Source: Pelomyxa schiedti
Taxonomy: Eukaryota; Evosea; Pelobiontida; Pelomyxidae
DNA length: 64,000 nucleotides
Direction of reading: 5' to 3'
Assembly: GCA_020536535.1 (NCBI GenBank)
Contig: JAHLWZ010000811.1
Coordinates: 1 to 64,000, forward strand
This document shows positions 43,574-53,775 of the stretch, piece by piece; positions within the stretch are counted from its first letter, which is position 1; each line of letters opens with the position of its first letter. Under the pieces are notes generated by a model. That model saw only the letters and a program-made list of their open reading frames with translations. It ran no database searches and was not told the DNA's origin. The position numbers were made by a program, and so were the translations under genes.

Positions 43574-45978
43574 TTATTTCTTGGGCAGTGTCAGCTGGGA
43601 TGGCCTGTAGAAAAGAGGGAACTCTTCAATTGGTGTATCAACCGTGACCCATTGTCCAGAGAGAAACGTGGCATTTGAGAACCAATAGTACCACAGTTCT
43701 CCAGAGGATAACTGTGGAAGATAGACATCCCAGGATGACGCAAGGTATGTAGTAACTGGAGCCACGAGGAAGGCTGGTCCAAACATGTATTGTCCATCCA
43801 CCTGAAGGTGAAATATGAGATGAAAAGGGGAATAGAATGATACCTTTCCATCATTGGCTGTGCACACTGAGTCACTGGGGAACTCTAGAAACATAGGCCG
43901 GAGCATTGGGAGCCCAGTATCGGCAGCCAATTGGTTAATTTGAACTACATACGGTCTCAGAGATTCACGCAGTAGCATCACAGTCTGTATTGCTGTATAA
44001 TGGTGCTCCTCCTGTGCCAGTGTCCACACTTCGTTATCCCCGTTGGTTGGTCCGCATTCATTTGCTGCTGGACCGCCTGCACGGTGCCCGTGTAGCCGGA
44101 ATAGTGGGCAGAAAGCACCGAATTGGAACCACCTGACAATAAGATCTTGGAAGACAGGGTCACTTGGATCCCCATTGCTGTATCCGCCGATGTCGGTTGT
44201 CCAGAGAGGTATTCCACTCATCGCCACCCCTTGGGCGACGCGAACCTTCTTGACATTAGGTTTTTGAATACATAACAAGTTCACACCTGCAACCAAAATT
44301 CGTCGAATGTGGACTGTATATCTCCACTCCATAAAGCTGTTGAGTACTGCCATGTCCCAACCCATGCACTCCGTGCAAGAAACAGGAAGTCAGAGGGTCC
44401 ATAACCTTGAGCCAGCATGCCATTAGACAAGCCAAGTATATGCTGCTGAACCCAGGCTTCGCCAACCTGGATGTCAGAACCTCCTGCAAAGTTCCAAACA
44501 TCGCTGCTTGCCTGCCACCTCTCTGGCTCTGCAGCATCCAGCCAGAATGACCGAAAGCCATATTTCCCATAGCCTTCCCACATCCCATTAGCTGTCGCTT
44601 TCTGTGCCCCCAAATTGAATTCGTCAATTAAATAGTATCCATTGTCAAATGGCATCAATTCTTGCGATGCCCCATATGTTGCCAGATAGTCTTGTGACTC
44701 GAATTCGCTCCAGTGAGTGGAATTCTCTGACTGAAATGGCCAAAATGTAACCATCGGTTCAACCCCAGCTGCTTTGATTTCATCAACCATTCCCTGTGGG
44801 TCGGGCCTTTACGCTGTCAAAGAACTGCATTGGATGGCTTGTACACACCAACATAGCGGATTGAAACTCCAATCACCTGAAAAGTAAATTAATCCTCGGT
44901 AAAATCCTGTATTCAGTCTTATAATAACCTTGGTTAACCCAGTGCTGCCAATCAATCACGATTATCTACTAATGTTAGCTCTCACAGCAATACACAAGCA
45001 AGTTACTGATATGGGTAAGTTCCTTTCTATGTAACCATACATTACATCCAGGAGTTGCTGCTGGTCTCTGTACCTGTCCTTGCACTGAATGAACCCTTTT
45101 GTTTTTATTTACTCCCCAAGAAGGTGAAGAGTGTTTGTCGGAAAACCTGTGGTGTAATAAGGCATAGCAGGAGAGTGGCCAACAGCATTAACGAGGTGAT
45201 TCATGAGAGATGGGTATGGTGTCCCCACATTCTCTGCGGTAACTGTTGTTATCCAGAAATCTACAACCTGGGTCGATTCCGAATACCACTCAATTCCAGC
45301 CTCTGATACATTGACATGCCCATAAGAAGCCAAATCCCACATAAAGCCATATCCAAGGCTAGAAATATACCACGGTATAAACACATCACTCCCAGATGAC
45401 TGGGAGTAAAGTTGACTGTGCTAACCAGTTAATAAAAAATACCAGTGGAAAAAAAGGGTAGCAAGACCTGTCCTCAAAGTTTTTAAAGAATGATGGAAGT
45501 AAATTGACTCTCCCAATTCTGTGTTCTCCCAGACCATAAATTCCTTCAGTAGCGATTCCAGAAGGAGCAAAAGATGCCAAGGCTGTGAAAGAATTATCTC
45601 CCTATGTAGACCACAAATTAGGAAGCGCAGTTAGTCCAGCAAACAAACCTGGCTTGTGAAAGAAAGCGCAGTTTGCTTCAAAAGAGTGGCACCATCACTT
45701 ATCCTCTTGGCAACAACGAGACCAGTGTCAGTATCAATTTCGACGTACAAGTTTCCATTTGTCACACTCGTAACGGTAGCAGATCCGGGCGGCGCGTCGA
45801 CACCAGACAAGGGCAACAAGGGGCAGTAAGGCGTAGTGTAGATCTCAGATCCGGCCGGAGAAACACGCACCCTTACCGAGTTGTCAGTCCAGGGCTCGAG
45901 AATAAATTCTCCTTTACATCTACTGCTACTGCACAGGAACCCAATCAACACAACAAACTGCAACCACCCAGTCGCCAT
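43574..45978 (-). CDS. secreted GH31 alpha-glycosidase (alpha-xylosidase-like)
   Basis: The ATG at 45978 gives a signal peptide ending near SSSRC. The N-terminal beta domain (FILEPWTDNSVRVRVSP, GIYGLGEHRIG) leads to the (beta/alpha)8 catalytic domain. Key segments are FIPWYISSLGYGFMWD, EIKAAGVEPMVTFWPF, FWLDAAEPE with the likely nucleophile Asp, and LWSGDIQST with the likely acid/base Asp. GIPLWTTDIGGY, RWFQFGAFCPLFRLHGHR and the C-terminal strand FGPAFLVAPV follow. Introns are about 45630-45580, 45480-45385, 45100-44820, 44290-44230 and 43860-43795. WLDAxEPE resembles the subgroup with alpha-xylosidases and alpha-transglucosylases, so the substrate is probably alpha-xylosyl or alpha-glucosyl oligosaccharides taken from food. 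The catalytic residues appear intact. Confidence 0.9.
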
Positions 45979-46102
45979 CACGGCTGTTGAAAAGACACAC
46001 TTCACTTGCTTCGCAGAAAACCTCTTCAACTGAACTTGCCTCAAGAGTCCCTCCGGTGCTCTTCCTGGGTACTAGTACCTGTGCATTAGACAATACACTC
46101 AA

Positions 46103-46123
46103 TGTGGGGGGGAGTCCCCCACA
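46103..46123. other. intergenic 8-bp stem hairpin with GGAGT loop
   Basis: TGTGGGGG (46103-46110), a GGAGT loop and CCCCCACA (46116-46123) form a perfect stem. It lies in the 199-bp divergent spacer between the GH31 gene and the plus-strand gene at 46178. The architecture (C/G stem, G-rich five-base loop) is the same as in the cluster at 56.3-56.6 kb. It could be a transcript hairpin or a regulatory element. Confidence 0.85.
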
Positions 46124-46177
46124 ATGGCTTGTGGGAACAGGAGAGGCCGGTGAGAAAACCAACCAATCAAAACAAAA

Positions 46178-47378
46178 ATGCAGTCGAGTACAACGAGCAA
46201 GGCCACGGGGAGGTGCGTCGTGATCGAGGCAGGCGTGTTCAAAAAGTTACCCATTCCCCAGAAATTGGGTGTTGATTATCAACGGCAGTCCAACTTTCAG
46301 CCTTCGTCATTCTGCTACGGTACTCGACCCTAATCTCTTCTTGCCCTGTTGATTGGTTGATGGGTTTTTCCCGAAGTCCTGTGTGATTTATTGAATGGGC
46401 TTGCAAACATTTGTGTTCTAACGCGAACGTAAAAGCACTTGTGGAGAGGAAGGGAGACAGAGGCTGTGATGTCAAAGAGCACAAAATCGAGTACGACTCT
46501 GCCACTCTCCTCAACAACGAGCTGAGGGTCGAAATTCCTGATCACCCTCGTGCTGCCTTAATACAGTATTGGTACAAGTAGGTATTCTTGTTTCCTGTAG
46601 TTTTATTATTATTATTATTATTATTATTATAACCAAACACCCAAGGTATGTAGCAGTTTTTTTATTTTTGATGTGTGAGAATTTTGTTTATAACTGAAAA
46701 GGTACCCAGTACTTTTGGAAGGCTTGTTAGAAATTCAATCTAAATTCATTAACACGGAAACTCACTACTGCCGCTTTGATGACCCAAGTGGAAAACTTGT
46801 GCACCTCCCTGTTTCTTGGTGTTATGTCAACCCCCCTCTTCCTCAAAATGTGTGTTTTAGACAGAACGCTACCGTTGTTAATACTTTACCTAGGAACAAA
46901 CATGTCGAGTTTCTATTGAGCAGACATCAGCCCCTCGTTTCAGTTTGGTCAACTCCAAGATTGAAGTGAATCTCTACTTCACCTTTTAACAACCTCTGGG
47001 GTATTATCTTAATATAAGTAAAAGTCTATCATCTACGGATTTGTGCCAGAAGCAGAATGCTCTGGGGATATGCAGAATCTCGCTTGGTATGAAATCAGCA
47101 GGTAACTCCTTTTTTTAAAAATTACTTTCAGGCGTGATGTTAATGGCAACTTCTGCATGGAAGGGCTACTTGTACCTCACCTTAGTGGTGGCAAGCGGGT
47201 AAGTTCACAAACCCAAACCAAACCAACACACAAAAAAATCCAGGTTCAGGGATTTATGATTGATCTGTGGGTTCATGTACCACTGGGTTCCAGATGCATT
47301 TTCCGCATAATCTACCGCTCTGGTACTTCAAGTCAGCTTCTGGAAAGTCCCTCTTTCCTGACAGCACCCTCTTCTTGA
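46178..47378 (+). CDS. unknown protein, about 300 residues, six or more exons
   Basis: Exons join well: MQSSTTSKATGRCVVIEAGVF (46178-46319), then LVERKGDRGCDVKEHKIEYD (46432-46577), then YPVLLEGLLEIQSKF and CRFDDPSGKLVHLPVSWCYV (46701-46850). After an intron at about 46851-46895 come CRVSIEQTSAPRFSLVNSKI, IYGFVPEAECSGDMQNLAW, NGNFCMEGLLVPHLSGGKR, and a last exon FMIDLWVHVPLGSRCIFRI ending at 47378. The exon link around 46975-47030 may be wrong (a stop lies nearby). Beta-rich sequence with scattered Cys and Trp resembles a carbohydrate-binding or lectin-like fold, but I recognise no family. It is divergent from GH31 and convergent with RAD23. Confidence 0.5.
46602..46630. repeat. (ATT)n microsatellite in an intron
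   Basis: Nine or so tandem ATT copies lie inside the third intron of the unknown gene at 46178-47378, between the donor near 46578 and the acceptor near 46700. It is a simple sequence repeat, useful as a marker. Confidence 0.8.
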
Positions 47379-47466
47379 AGGCACAAACAGAAAAACTCCA
47401 ACAAAGTGTGTTTTGGGTTTTGGTAAAAAAAAAGACAACAATTACTTCTTCATCCATTTTGAACGT

Positions 47467-49037
47467 TTACTCCTGGTCGTCATCGTGGCCATGCTCTAGC
47501 AACCAGTTGGCGGTCAAGTTCTCATTCTTGTCACAAGCAAAAAAGGCTTGCATAACAGTAGTCCTGGAAAAACCCAATGCTTCCAACTGGAATTTCATAT
47601 GAGAAAAAATACAAGGTTGATACTGGTTACCCGTTCTATGGCTGCCCTTTCTTCTGCAGTAACTTGAACAGAACTATTGAAAAAATGTCAGTAGAGCTTG
47701 CTGAAGAGGAAAACTCACCCCCTGGGCATAGCAGCTTCACCCCCTGTGGGTGCACCACCGGTGGCCCCACCAGTGGCCCCACCAGTCCCTGGGGATGTCT
47801 CTCCCATTATACGCAGGAATTCAGCTTGATTCTGTTGGATAAGTTGCAAAATATCCGGACTTGTTCGTGCAAGGGAAGCGATAGCGGGTTGCATTAAACG
47901 GGGGTCATGTTGAATCATATCGCGCATTGTTAAGAATTGTGGATCATTGCGCAAGAAGTCAAGTGGGCCACCACGACCACCTAAGAGAAAGGAAGAAAAA
48001 ACCGTGATGTGCAGAGGGAAGCATACTTCCAGTAGGGCCTCCTGTTGCTGGGACGCCACCAGACCCACGACCTGATAGATGTTATTCATAATAGATTTGG
48101 AAATGAGAATACCTCCACCAGGCACGGTACCAGGAGCTGTGGCTGGGATGGGAGTCCATGCTGGTGTCGGAGTTGGAGTTGCTGGAGTTATTGGAGGTGC
48201 TGGAGTTGCTGGAGTTGGAGTGGGTACGGTGGGAACAGACGGGGTTGTGGGCTGAGCACGAGGGGCGAAGCCAGGCATTTCTGGGACATTTGGAATACCC
48301 TCTCCCTGTAACAGAATCACTGAATGTTGAAGGAATATGAACATACAGATGTCAAGTATTCCACAGCCCTATCGGGATTGTGATAAGCAGCCCTAAGTGC
48401 CTTTATAACCATGTCACGCTCAAAACCCATATCACAAATACTCTTAATGGTGTTCTCGTAATCACTTCCCATTACAAGCTGATTACCTTGCCTGTCACAT
48501 GTTTAAAGTGAATTATTAAAGCGAGAGCTTACTGTGCAGCGGGTGACGAAACGGGCGTAGAAGGAGGCGCTGTAGTGGGGGGAGGAGAAGGTTGAACAGG
48601 GGTAGTAGGGGGAGGAGGCTGGGCGGGGGTTGTTGCTGGAGTTGGGGTAACGGTCGGAGTGGGGGTGGGTGTTGCAATTGGAGTGGGAGTGGGAGTGGGC
48701 TGAGCAGGGGTGGGCGTAGGGGCATCAACGGGCTAAAGAAGTTAGACAAAAGTTATATCTCACTACAACCAACCTTCTTAACCATAAGTACAAGGAAAGC
48801 ATTGTCGGTAACGCCTTGTTCAACGAGGGTGCCATTGTTGTCCAATATTTTGCCAGCAAAAATCAACTTTTGCCAAGAAACAGGGAACGATTGCTCTCGT
48901 TCAATTCTCTCTTTGATCTCGCTCACCTTGCGCCATAGGTCATGTGACGTTAAGTGAAAGAAGTGCAGTACCTTGACCGTAGGTTCCACTTCCAGCGGGA
49001 ACTCCTTCTTCTGCAACGTCTTTATCGTGATCTTCAT
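47467..49037 (-). CDS. RAD23: UV excision repair protein RAD23
   Basis: All four RAD23 domains are present. The N-terminal ubiquitin-like domain is [19 protein letters not shown], then [13 protein letters not shown]. After a Thr/Pro-rich linker comes UBA1 ([28 protein letters not shown]). The XPC-binding STI1 domain is [21 protein letters not shown] with [13 protein letters not shown]-type helices. The C-terminal UBA2 is [25 protein letters not shown], stop at 47467. About six introns are used; one within the UBL domain (48927-48971) is exactly 45 nt and free of stops. RAD23 shuttles ubiquitylated proteins to the proteasome and helps XPC/Rad4 recognise DNA lesions. Confidence 0.93.
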
Positions 49038-49210
49038 CTAGGTTGTTGTCCGGTTACGCAACACTACCGAGCTTTTTTTTATTTTTTTTTTTTATTTTTT
49101 GAGAAATCAGCTCCAGTCACTCGAGATCTCAACTGACCTTGAAATCTTAGTACACCATTGCCCTGCGCAGCGCTCAATGACAACCCCTGCATTCTTTTCA
49201 TATCTTCCCA

Positions 49211-51079
49211 TCACAAACAAATGGCAAAAGTGAAAATAGCTTTATTCACGTCTTTTGGGTATCGAGAGGGGTTGTCTTTCTTGATCCTGAGGTCTTGGTG
49301 GTGATTCGGTTTATGTTTGGCAGACAGAAAAGTGATTCTGTCCGCGTTCAGTCCTTTGTGGTCCAGAAAAGAAGGGACTTGGATGTGGTGCATGTTGAAG
49401 TGATTGTAGTTGGTGACGACCACGTCATGTGTGTCTGTGGAATCGGATCTGTGGGGTCGGGGTAAAAACCCAGAGAAGTTAGAATGATGGGAGGGAAAGA
49501 TTTTGGGATGGAAACACACAGCCGTTGAAATAGGTAACCTCTTTGAGATACGGCACTGAGTAGACGTGAATTGAGGGGCCTGTGTGGGTGTGAGGGATGA
49601 GTGAGAATTCTTAGAGTGAAAATTTGGTACCGAAAAGCACTGCTATGGCATCATTACTAGGGGAGAAGCTGAGAGAAATTGGGGGAGGAAGGTCTGCTAT
49701 GGATATGCGTGTGATTTCCTTGGCCGACTCCGAAGAGGGCGCCGTGTACGGCACTGTGGAATTGAGTGTGCCGAATAACCTTTATGTAAGGCGCTTACCA
49801 TTTACATTCCACAAACGAAGAGTTCCATCTCTACACAAATGAGAAATAACGAAAATTAAGAGACATTATACTTGCTGGCTGTAGCGAAAAGTTTGCCATC
49901 CAAGCTGAAATTTCCACAAAGAACTCCCCTCTGCAACAATTAGTAATATTCAGGGAATTCTCAACTACAGTATGCCCAAGGGCCAACAAGGCTTTCTCGA
50001 TTTTGTGGAATTCACCAGTTGGGCTCGACTGAATACCCCAAATCTGGTCATTTGTGAGGGAAGTTACAAGTTTCAACTGATTGGGTGCACCCTCGTATCG
50101 GGCATTTCTGCAAGTACACACAAAAATTTGCTGCAAGAGCAAACACTGTTTGGCAATGAATAAGAGGGGAGTGGATTTCAGGCAAGTACAACCTGTTATT
50201 TGATAGCTGGCACGGATTCCACTTATGCAATACATCTAAGCTTGTACTCCATAACTTTACACAAGTTTCTTTTAGAAGATTAGAAATGTGCACAAACAAG
50301 AGAAACATGCCATCACAGGTGACAACAACACTGTTAGAGAGGAAATGGAGAGTTCTAAGAGATGAGTGTCCTGATGGGGATGAGGCAGTTTTGTTGAAGG
50401 CGGATGCTTCTTTCTGATGTAACAGTCAAACAAAGCAATAAGAAGTGTAAATTTTGGCTCACGGTATAAATTTCCAGCTCCTTTGTGAAGGCTTTGTAAA
50501 TGGCAAGGTAAAAGCCGTTTGCAGAAATGGCAATATTAGATACAGTGTCATTCCCAAGACCGATGGAAGTACCACTATACATTACAGTAAACAAGTGCCC
50601 AAAGCAAGAAAGTAGAAAAGCCAAACAACAAACAACAAAAATGCAAAAAGCCACCTCTTTGGGTTTTCAGAAAGTACAACTGTTGCGGTGCCGTCAGCGC
50701 AGGCAAACGCAAGGAACTTGGCGCCAACCGACGACGCCATGCACGACACGTAGTCCGAGCACGGCACCGCCGCCTGCAGCCCCAGCGCCGTCCACATCGC
50801 GGGCGCAGCCTTGGCGTGCGACGACGACGACGCCTTGTGGTGGTCCTGCTTCTTCTTGGCCGCCGCCGCCGCCGAGGTTTTTTTGGCCGGCTCTGCGTCG
50901 GTGGACTTGGGGTGCTTGGAGGACGCCGACGCCGAAGACGAAGACGAAGCCGCGGACTTGGGTTTTGGCTTCGAGGAGTTGGGGCTGCGCGACCGTTTGG
51001 TGCGGAAGAAGGCCAAGTAGAGCAACGGCACCGCCAACAGAACGCACAAGCACGCGCCGCCGATCAGTAACACGTTCAT
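49211..51079 (-). CDS. TBL2: TBL2-like membrane-anchored WD40 protein
   Basis: The ATG at 51079 starts a single hydrophobic N-terminal anchor (LLIGGACLCVLLAVPLLYLAFF), a basic Ser/Lys-rich linker and then WD-type blades. Readable blades include DYVSCMASSVGAKFLAFACAD, NDTVSNIAISANGFYLAIY, TNDQIWGIQSSPTG and LPPPISLSFSPSNDAIAVLFG, ending with a basic tail near 49211. The anchor plus propeller matches transducin beta-like 2, an ER-membrane protein linked to PERK/eIF2 stress signalling in animals. Blade sequence is diverged, so the assignment rests on the layout. About seven introns are inferred; those between 50500 and 49900 are approximate. Confidence 0.6.
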
Positions 51080-51092
51080 GGGTCACGTTTCT

Positions 51093-51344
51093 TTACCTGA
51101 AATTTGGGTTTTCTCTAAGCAGACTGAGGGGGCAAGAAGCAGTCGAAGGCTTTCCGTCAAAGTCAACCCTGAAAGGTTCCGGCACATGTGAATCGTGATC
51201 AAGGGGGTACACCGCTGAGCCGTTGTGGAAACTGGATTTTTTTCTTTGTTGGGCCAAGCCCCTCATGACGAACAGGAAGAGAAAGGACATAACCGCACCA
51301 AGTTCGTGATTTGCGCAACTAAAGACCAGCCGATGCGCAGACAT
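51093..51344 (-). CDS. small single-span membrane protein, 83 residues
   Basis: An intact frame: polar N-terminus with a Cys, one span (LGAVMSFLFLFVMRGLA), then a soluble tail rich in Asp/Pro/Ser (YPLDHDSHVPEPFRVDFDG). It ends 13 bp before the TBL2-like start. Its last codons form a CAG/GTAAAG donor-like site, so it could instead be an upstream exon of that gene, although the frames do not obviously connect. No family was recognised. Confidence 0.4.
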   Translation of the reverse strand: MSAHRLVFSCANHELGAVMSFLFLFVMRGLAQQRKKSSFHNGSAVYPLDHDSHVPEPFRVDFDGKPSTASCPLSLLRENPNFR

Positions 51345-51909
51345 GGAAGCTAACTAAAGTTGCACTTGAGCCCACCCGACCTCCCTAAAAGCCATCTGAG
51401 ATTGCCCGGAAGGAAATGTGGCACCGTACCCATCCATACCGGGAAGGCAGGGATCTCTCGCACGCCGAGAAAATCCTCGAAGTTCGGAATTTCGCGCGAA
51501 CCGAGACGGAAAACACAAAAAAAATACACAAAGGCAACATCAAAAACAACAACCGCGCACAACACCCGTGAGGTTCCGCGCCAAAAAAAACATCAAAACA
51601 GCACTCCAAAGCGAAACACCAGAATTATTATAATCCCACTGCATAAATCCACCACCCACAACAACAAACAACAACATACACCTCCCAACGCCTCCAACCA
51701 CCGCCAACCATAAAAAACCAAGAAACCAAACCCCCCAAACCAATTTTTTTTTTTTTTTCAAGACGCATCCACACCCCCAGTCCACCGAATTTGCACCAGG
51801 GCCCATATCTGGGTCCTGTCCAATCCCCACATCCTCTGGTTCATCTCCTCCGCCTCCTCCTATTCAGCAACAACAAACCCAATCTCAGCAACAGCAGCAG
51901 GCAATTACA
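51345..51909 (+). promoter_or_regulatory. 5' region of the cyclin gene, Ade/Cyt-rich
   Basis: The stretch is rich in CAAC/AAAC on the plus strand, as in a long unstructured leader. A 16-nt T-run ending TTCAAG near 51760 looks like a 3' splice site. The cyclin frame stays open from about 51760, so an upstream exon or intron-containing leader may exist. No separate gene is supported. Confidence 0.4.
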
Positions 51910-53474
51910 ATGACCTCCACAATTACTGTAACTACTACAACAACTACTACTACTTCCAGTACCACTACGGACAGCACCATCCCTGTTGATAATGTTCAAG
52001 GCATTCAGGCTACAGACACGACCTCTACGACTTCCTCTTCTACTATTGGAACTGCTCCTCCTCCTCCTTCTTGTGCCTCGCAGAATGTCACAGCACAGTC
52101 CGCCTCGTGCTTTCCAGTTTCCGTGTATACCTCGGACTCTTCCTCGGGGTCTACAGTTGCAATCAGATCGTCCTTTTCGGAGCCTGAAGACTGGCCCGCT
52201 TGGTTCCCAAAGTCGGCTTCCGAGAGGTTGCTGTCCAAGGTGCAGACACATAGGCACAGACACTCCACTAGCTCTTCTCGTTCTCACACTACTACTACAA
52301 CAAATTCACAAACCTCTAGTTCGTCCACTACTGCAACTCCCAATTCTCCCTCGCACTCACACTCCTCATCACACAGCTCGTCCTCTCGAAGTTCTTCTTC
52401 GCATGGGTCACCATCTTCCTCTTCACACACTTCGTCCTCTCACTCATCACATTCAACCTCTTCAACAACCACTCCCTCACACTCCTCGGCTTCCCCTACA
52501 TCAGCTTCCCATTCTTCAGCATCATCCCACAGCAGTGGCAAACACCATTCGCATCACCGGTCCTCACACGGCCCCTCACATGGGCCAGCGCGGCCTGCTG
52601 ATTTCGCACGCCGCATGTTTGGGGATGACAAAGGCACCCCTAATGTATCTGTAGAATGGTATCTGGGGCGCATTGTGCAATATAGTGGCTCTACCTTCTC
52701 CTCTATGGTGGCATCCGTAGTGCTCATAGAGCGTGCTTTGGACTCTAACCCCGATTTCCGGCTGACCAATGGAAACATACACCGTGTTGTACTCGCAAGG
52801 TATGCAAATTTAACCCACCACAAACTAGATTTAACTCTCTTCTCGCAGTGTCCTGATCAGCTCAAAGTTCTTTGAAGACCAGTTCTACCCCAACTCTTAC
52901 TATGCACGAGTAGGGGGTGTCAGTGACCAGGAAATGAACGAACTTGAGCTGGCCTTTCTAGCCCTCGTCCGCTTTGATCTGTATATCACCACAGCCCAGT
53001 TTTGCATCTACGAACGAGAGCTCACCAGCAGCCCCGACCTCAGCTCTGGTGCAACTTCCACCCCACCGCCGTCCCCGTCAACGCCTCCGCCCACGTCACC
53101 CCCAGCACATGATGATGATGACGAACCCCCACCGGGAGACCAGAATCAGAATCACCATCCAAACCCAGATCAGAATCAGAATCAGGATCAGAACCAGGAT
53201 CAGGACCAGACGCAGAACCCACCGCACTATCACGATCATGACCACCACAGCCACAACCGCAACCACAGCCATAGCCACAACCATAGCAGCAGTAATACCC
53301 GCAACCACACCACAGACACCAGCACGAGCGTAAGTTCTGTTGGTGATTGTTCAGCAAGAACCAGTTGTTTGATGGCCACCTGTGGTGACACATGCTTTGG
53401 TCATACAGTGGTCCCTCAACCTTCATCCTCAAGAGGGGCACACAGTGTAATAACTTATCTAAATGTTAATTGAA
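51910..53474 (+). CDS. Pho80/cyclin-P-like cyclin flanked by low-complexity sequence
   Basis: The first ~200 residues are Thr/Ser/His-rich (long runs of Thr, then Ser-His). The cyclin box follows: FARRMFGDDKGTPNVSVEWY, GRIVQYSGSTFSSMVASVVL and NPDFRLTNGNIHRVVLA. After a 49-nt intron (52800-52848) come SVLISSKFFEDQFYPNSYYA, VGGVSDQEMNELELAFLALV and FDLYIT. The pattern SKFxED...N..YAxVGG(V/I)...ELNxLExxFL..L.F.L.V is diagnostic of Pho80/PCL and plant CYCU/P cyclins. These bind a Pho85/CDK5-like kinase and control phosphate, glycogen or polarity programmes. The C-terminal 150 residues are Pro-rich, then Gln/Asn/Asp repeats, then His-rich. The start may lie further upstream (open from 51760). Confidence 0.82.
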
Positions 53475-53775
53475 CAATTTTTTTTTTGAATTTGTGTGTT
53501 CCCAGAAAGCAAAAAAAAAACTTGCTTGGGTCGCCCAGCAAAGCTGCATCCAATGTGGCCAAGGATTGGCAAAATGGTCGGGGCACTTTAATGCAACCCA
53601 TAATTAGACAACACCCAGGGTTTGCTCGAACTGCCTGTTTACAAGAATACAGGTCATACCACTTATGATGATTTAAGTATATGACTCCCAGTGATTCAAT
53701 TTCATAACCTTTCTCCAACTGAGGAGACTTTTTTTAATTGTCCAGGCCACATTCGTTAATCATAGATAGATGCTA
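53475..53775. other. intergenic spacer between convergent genes
   Basis: It separates the 3' ends of the cyclin and MFS genes. It has T- and A-runs and weak frames only. No RNA or repeat signal was noticed. Confidence 0.5.

Noticed and set aside
51360-51713. 117-codon plus-strand ORF upstream of the cyclin gene
   Set aside because: Composition is leader-like (CAAC/AAAC), with no domain or start context.
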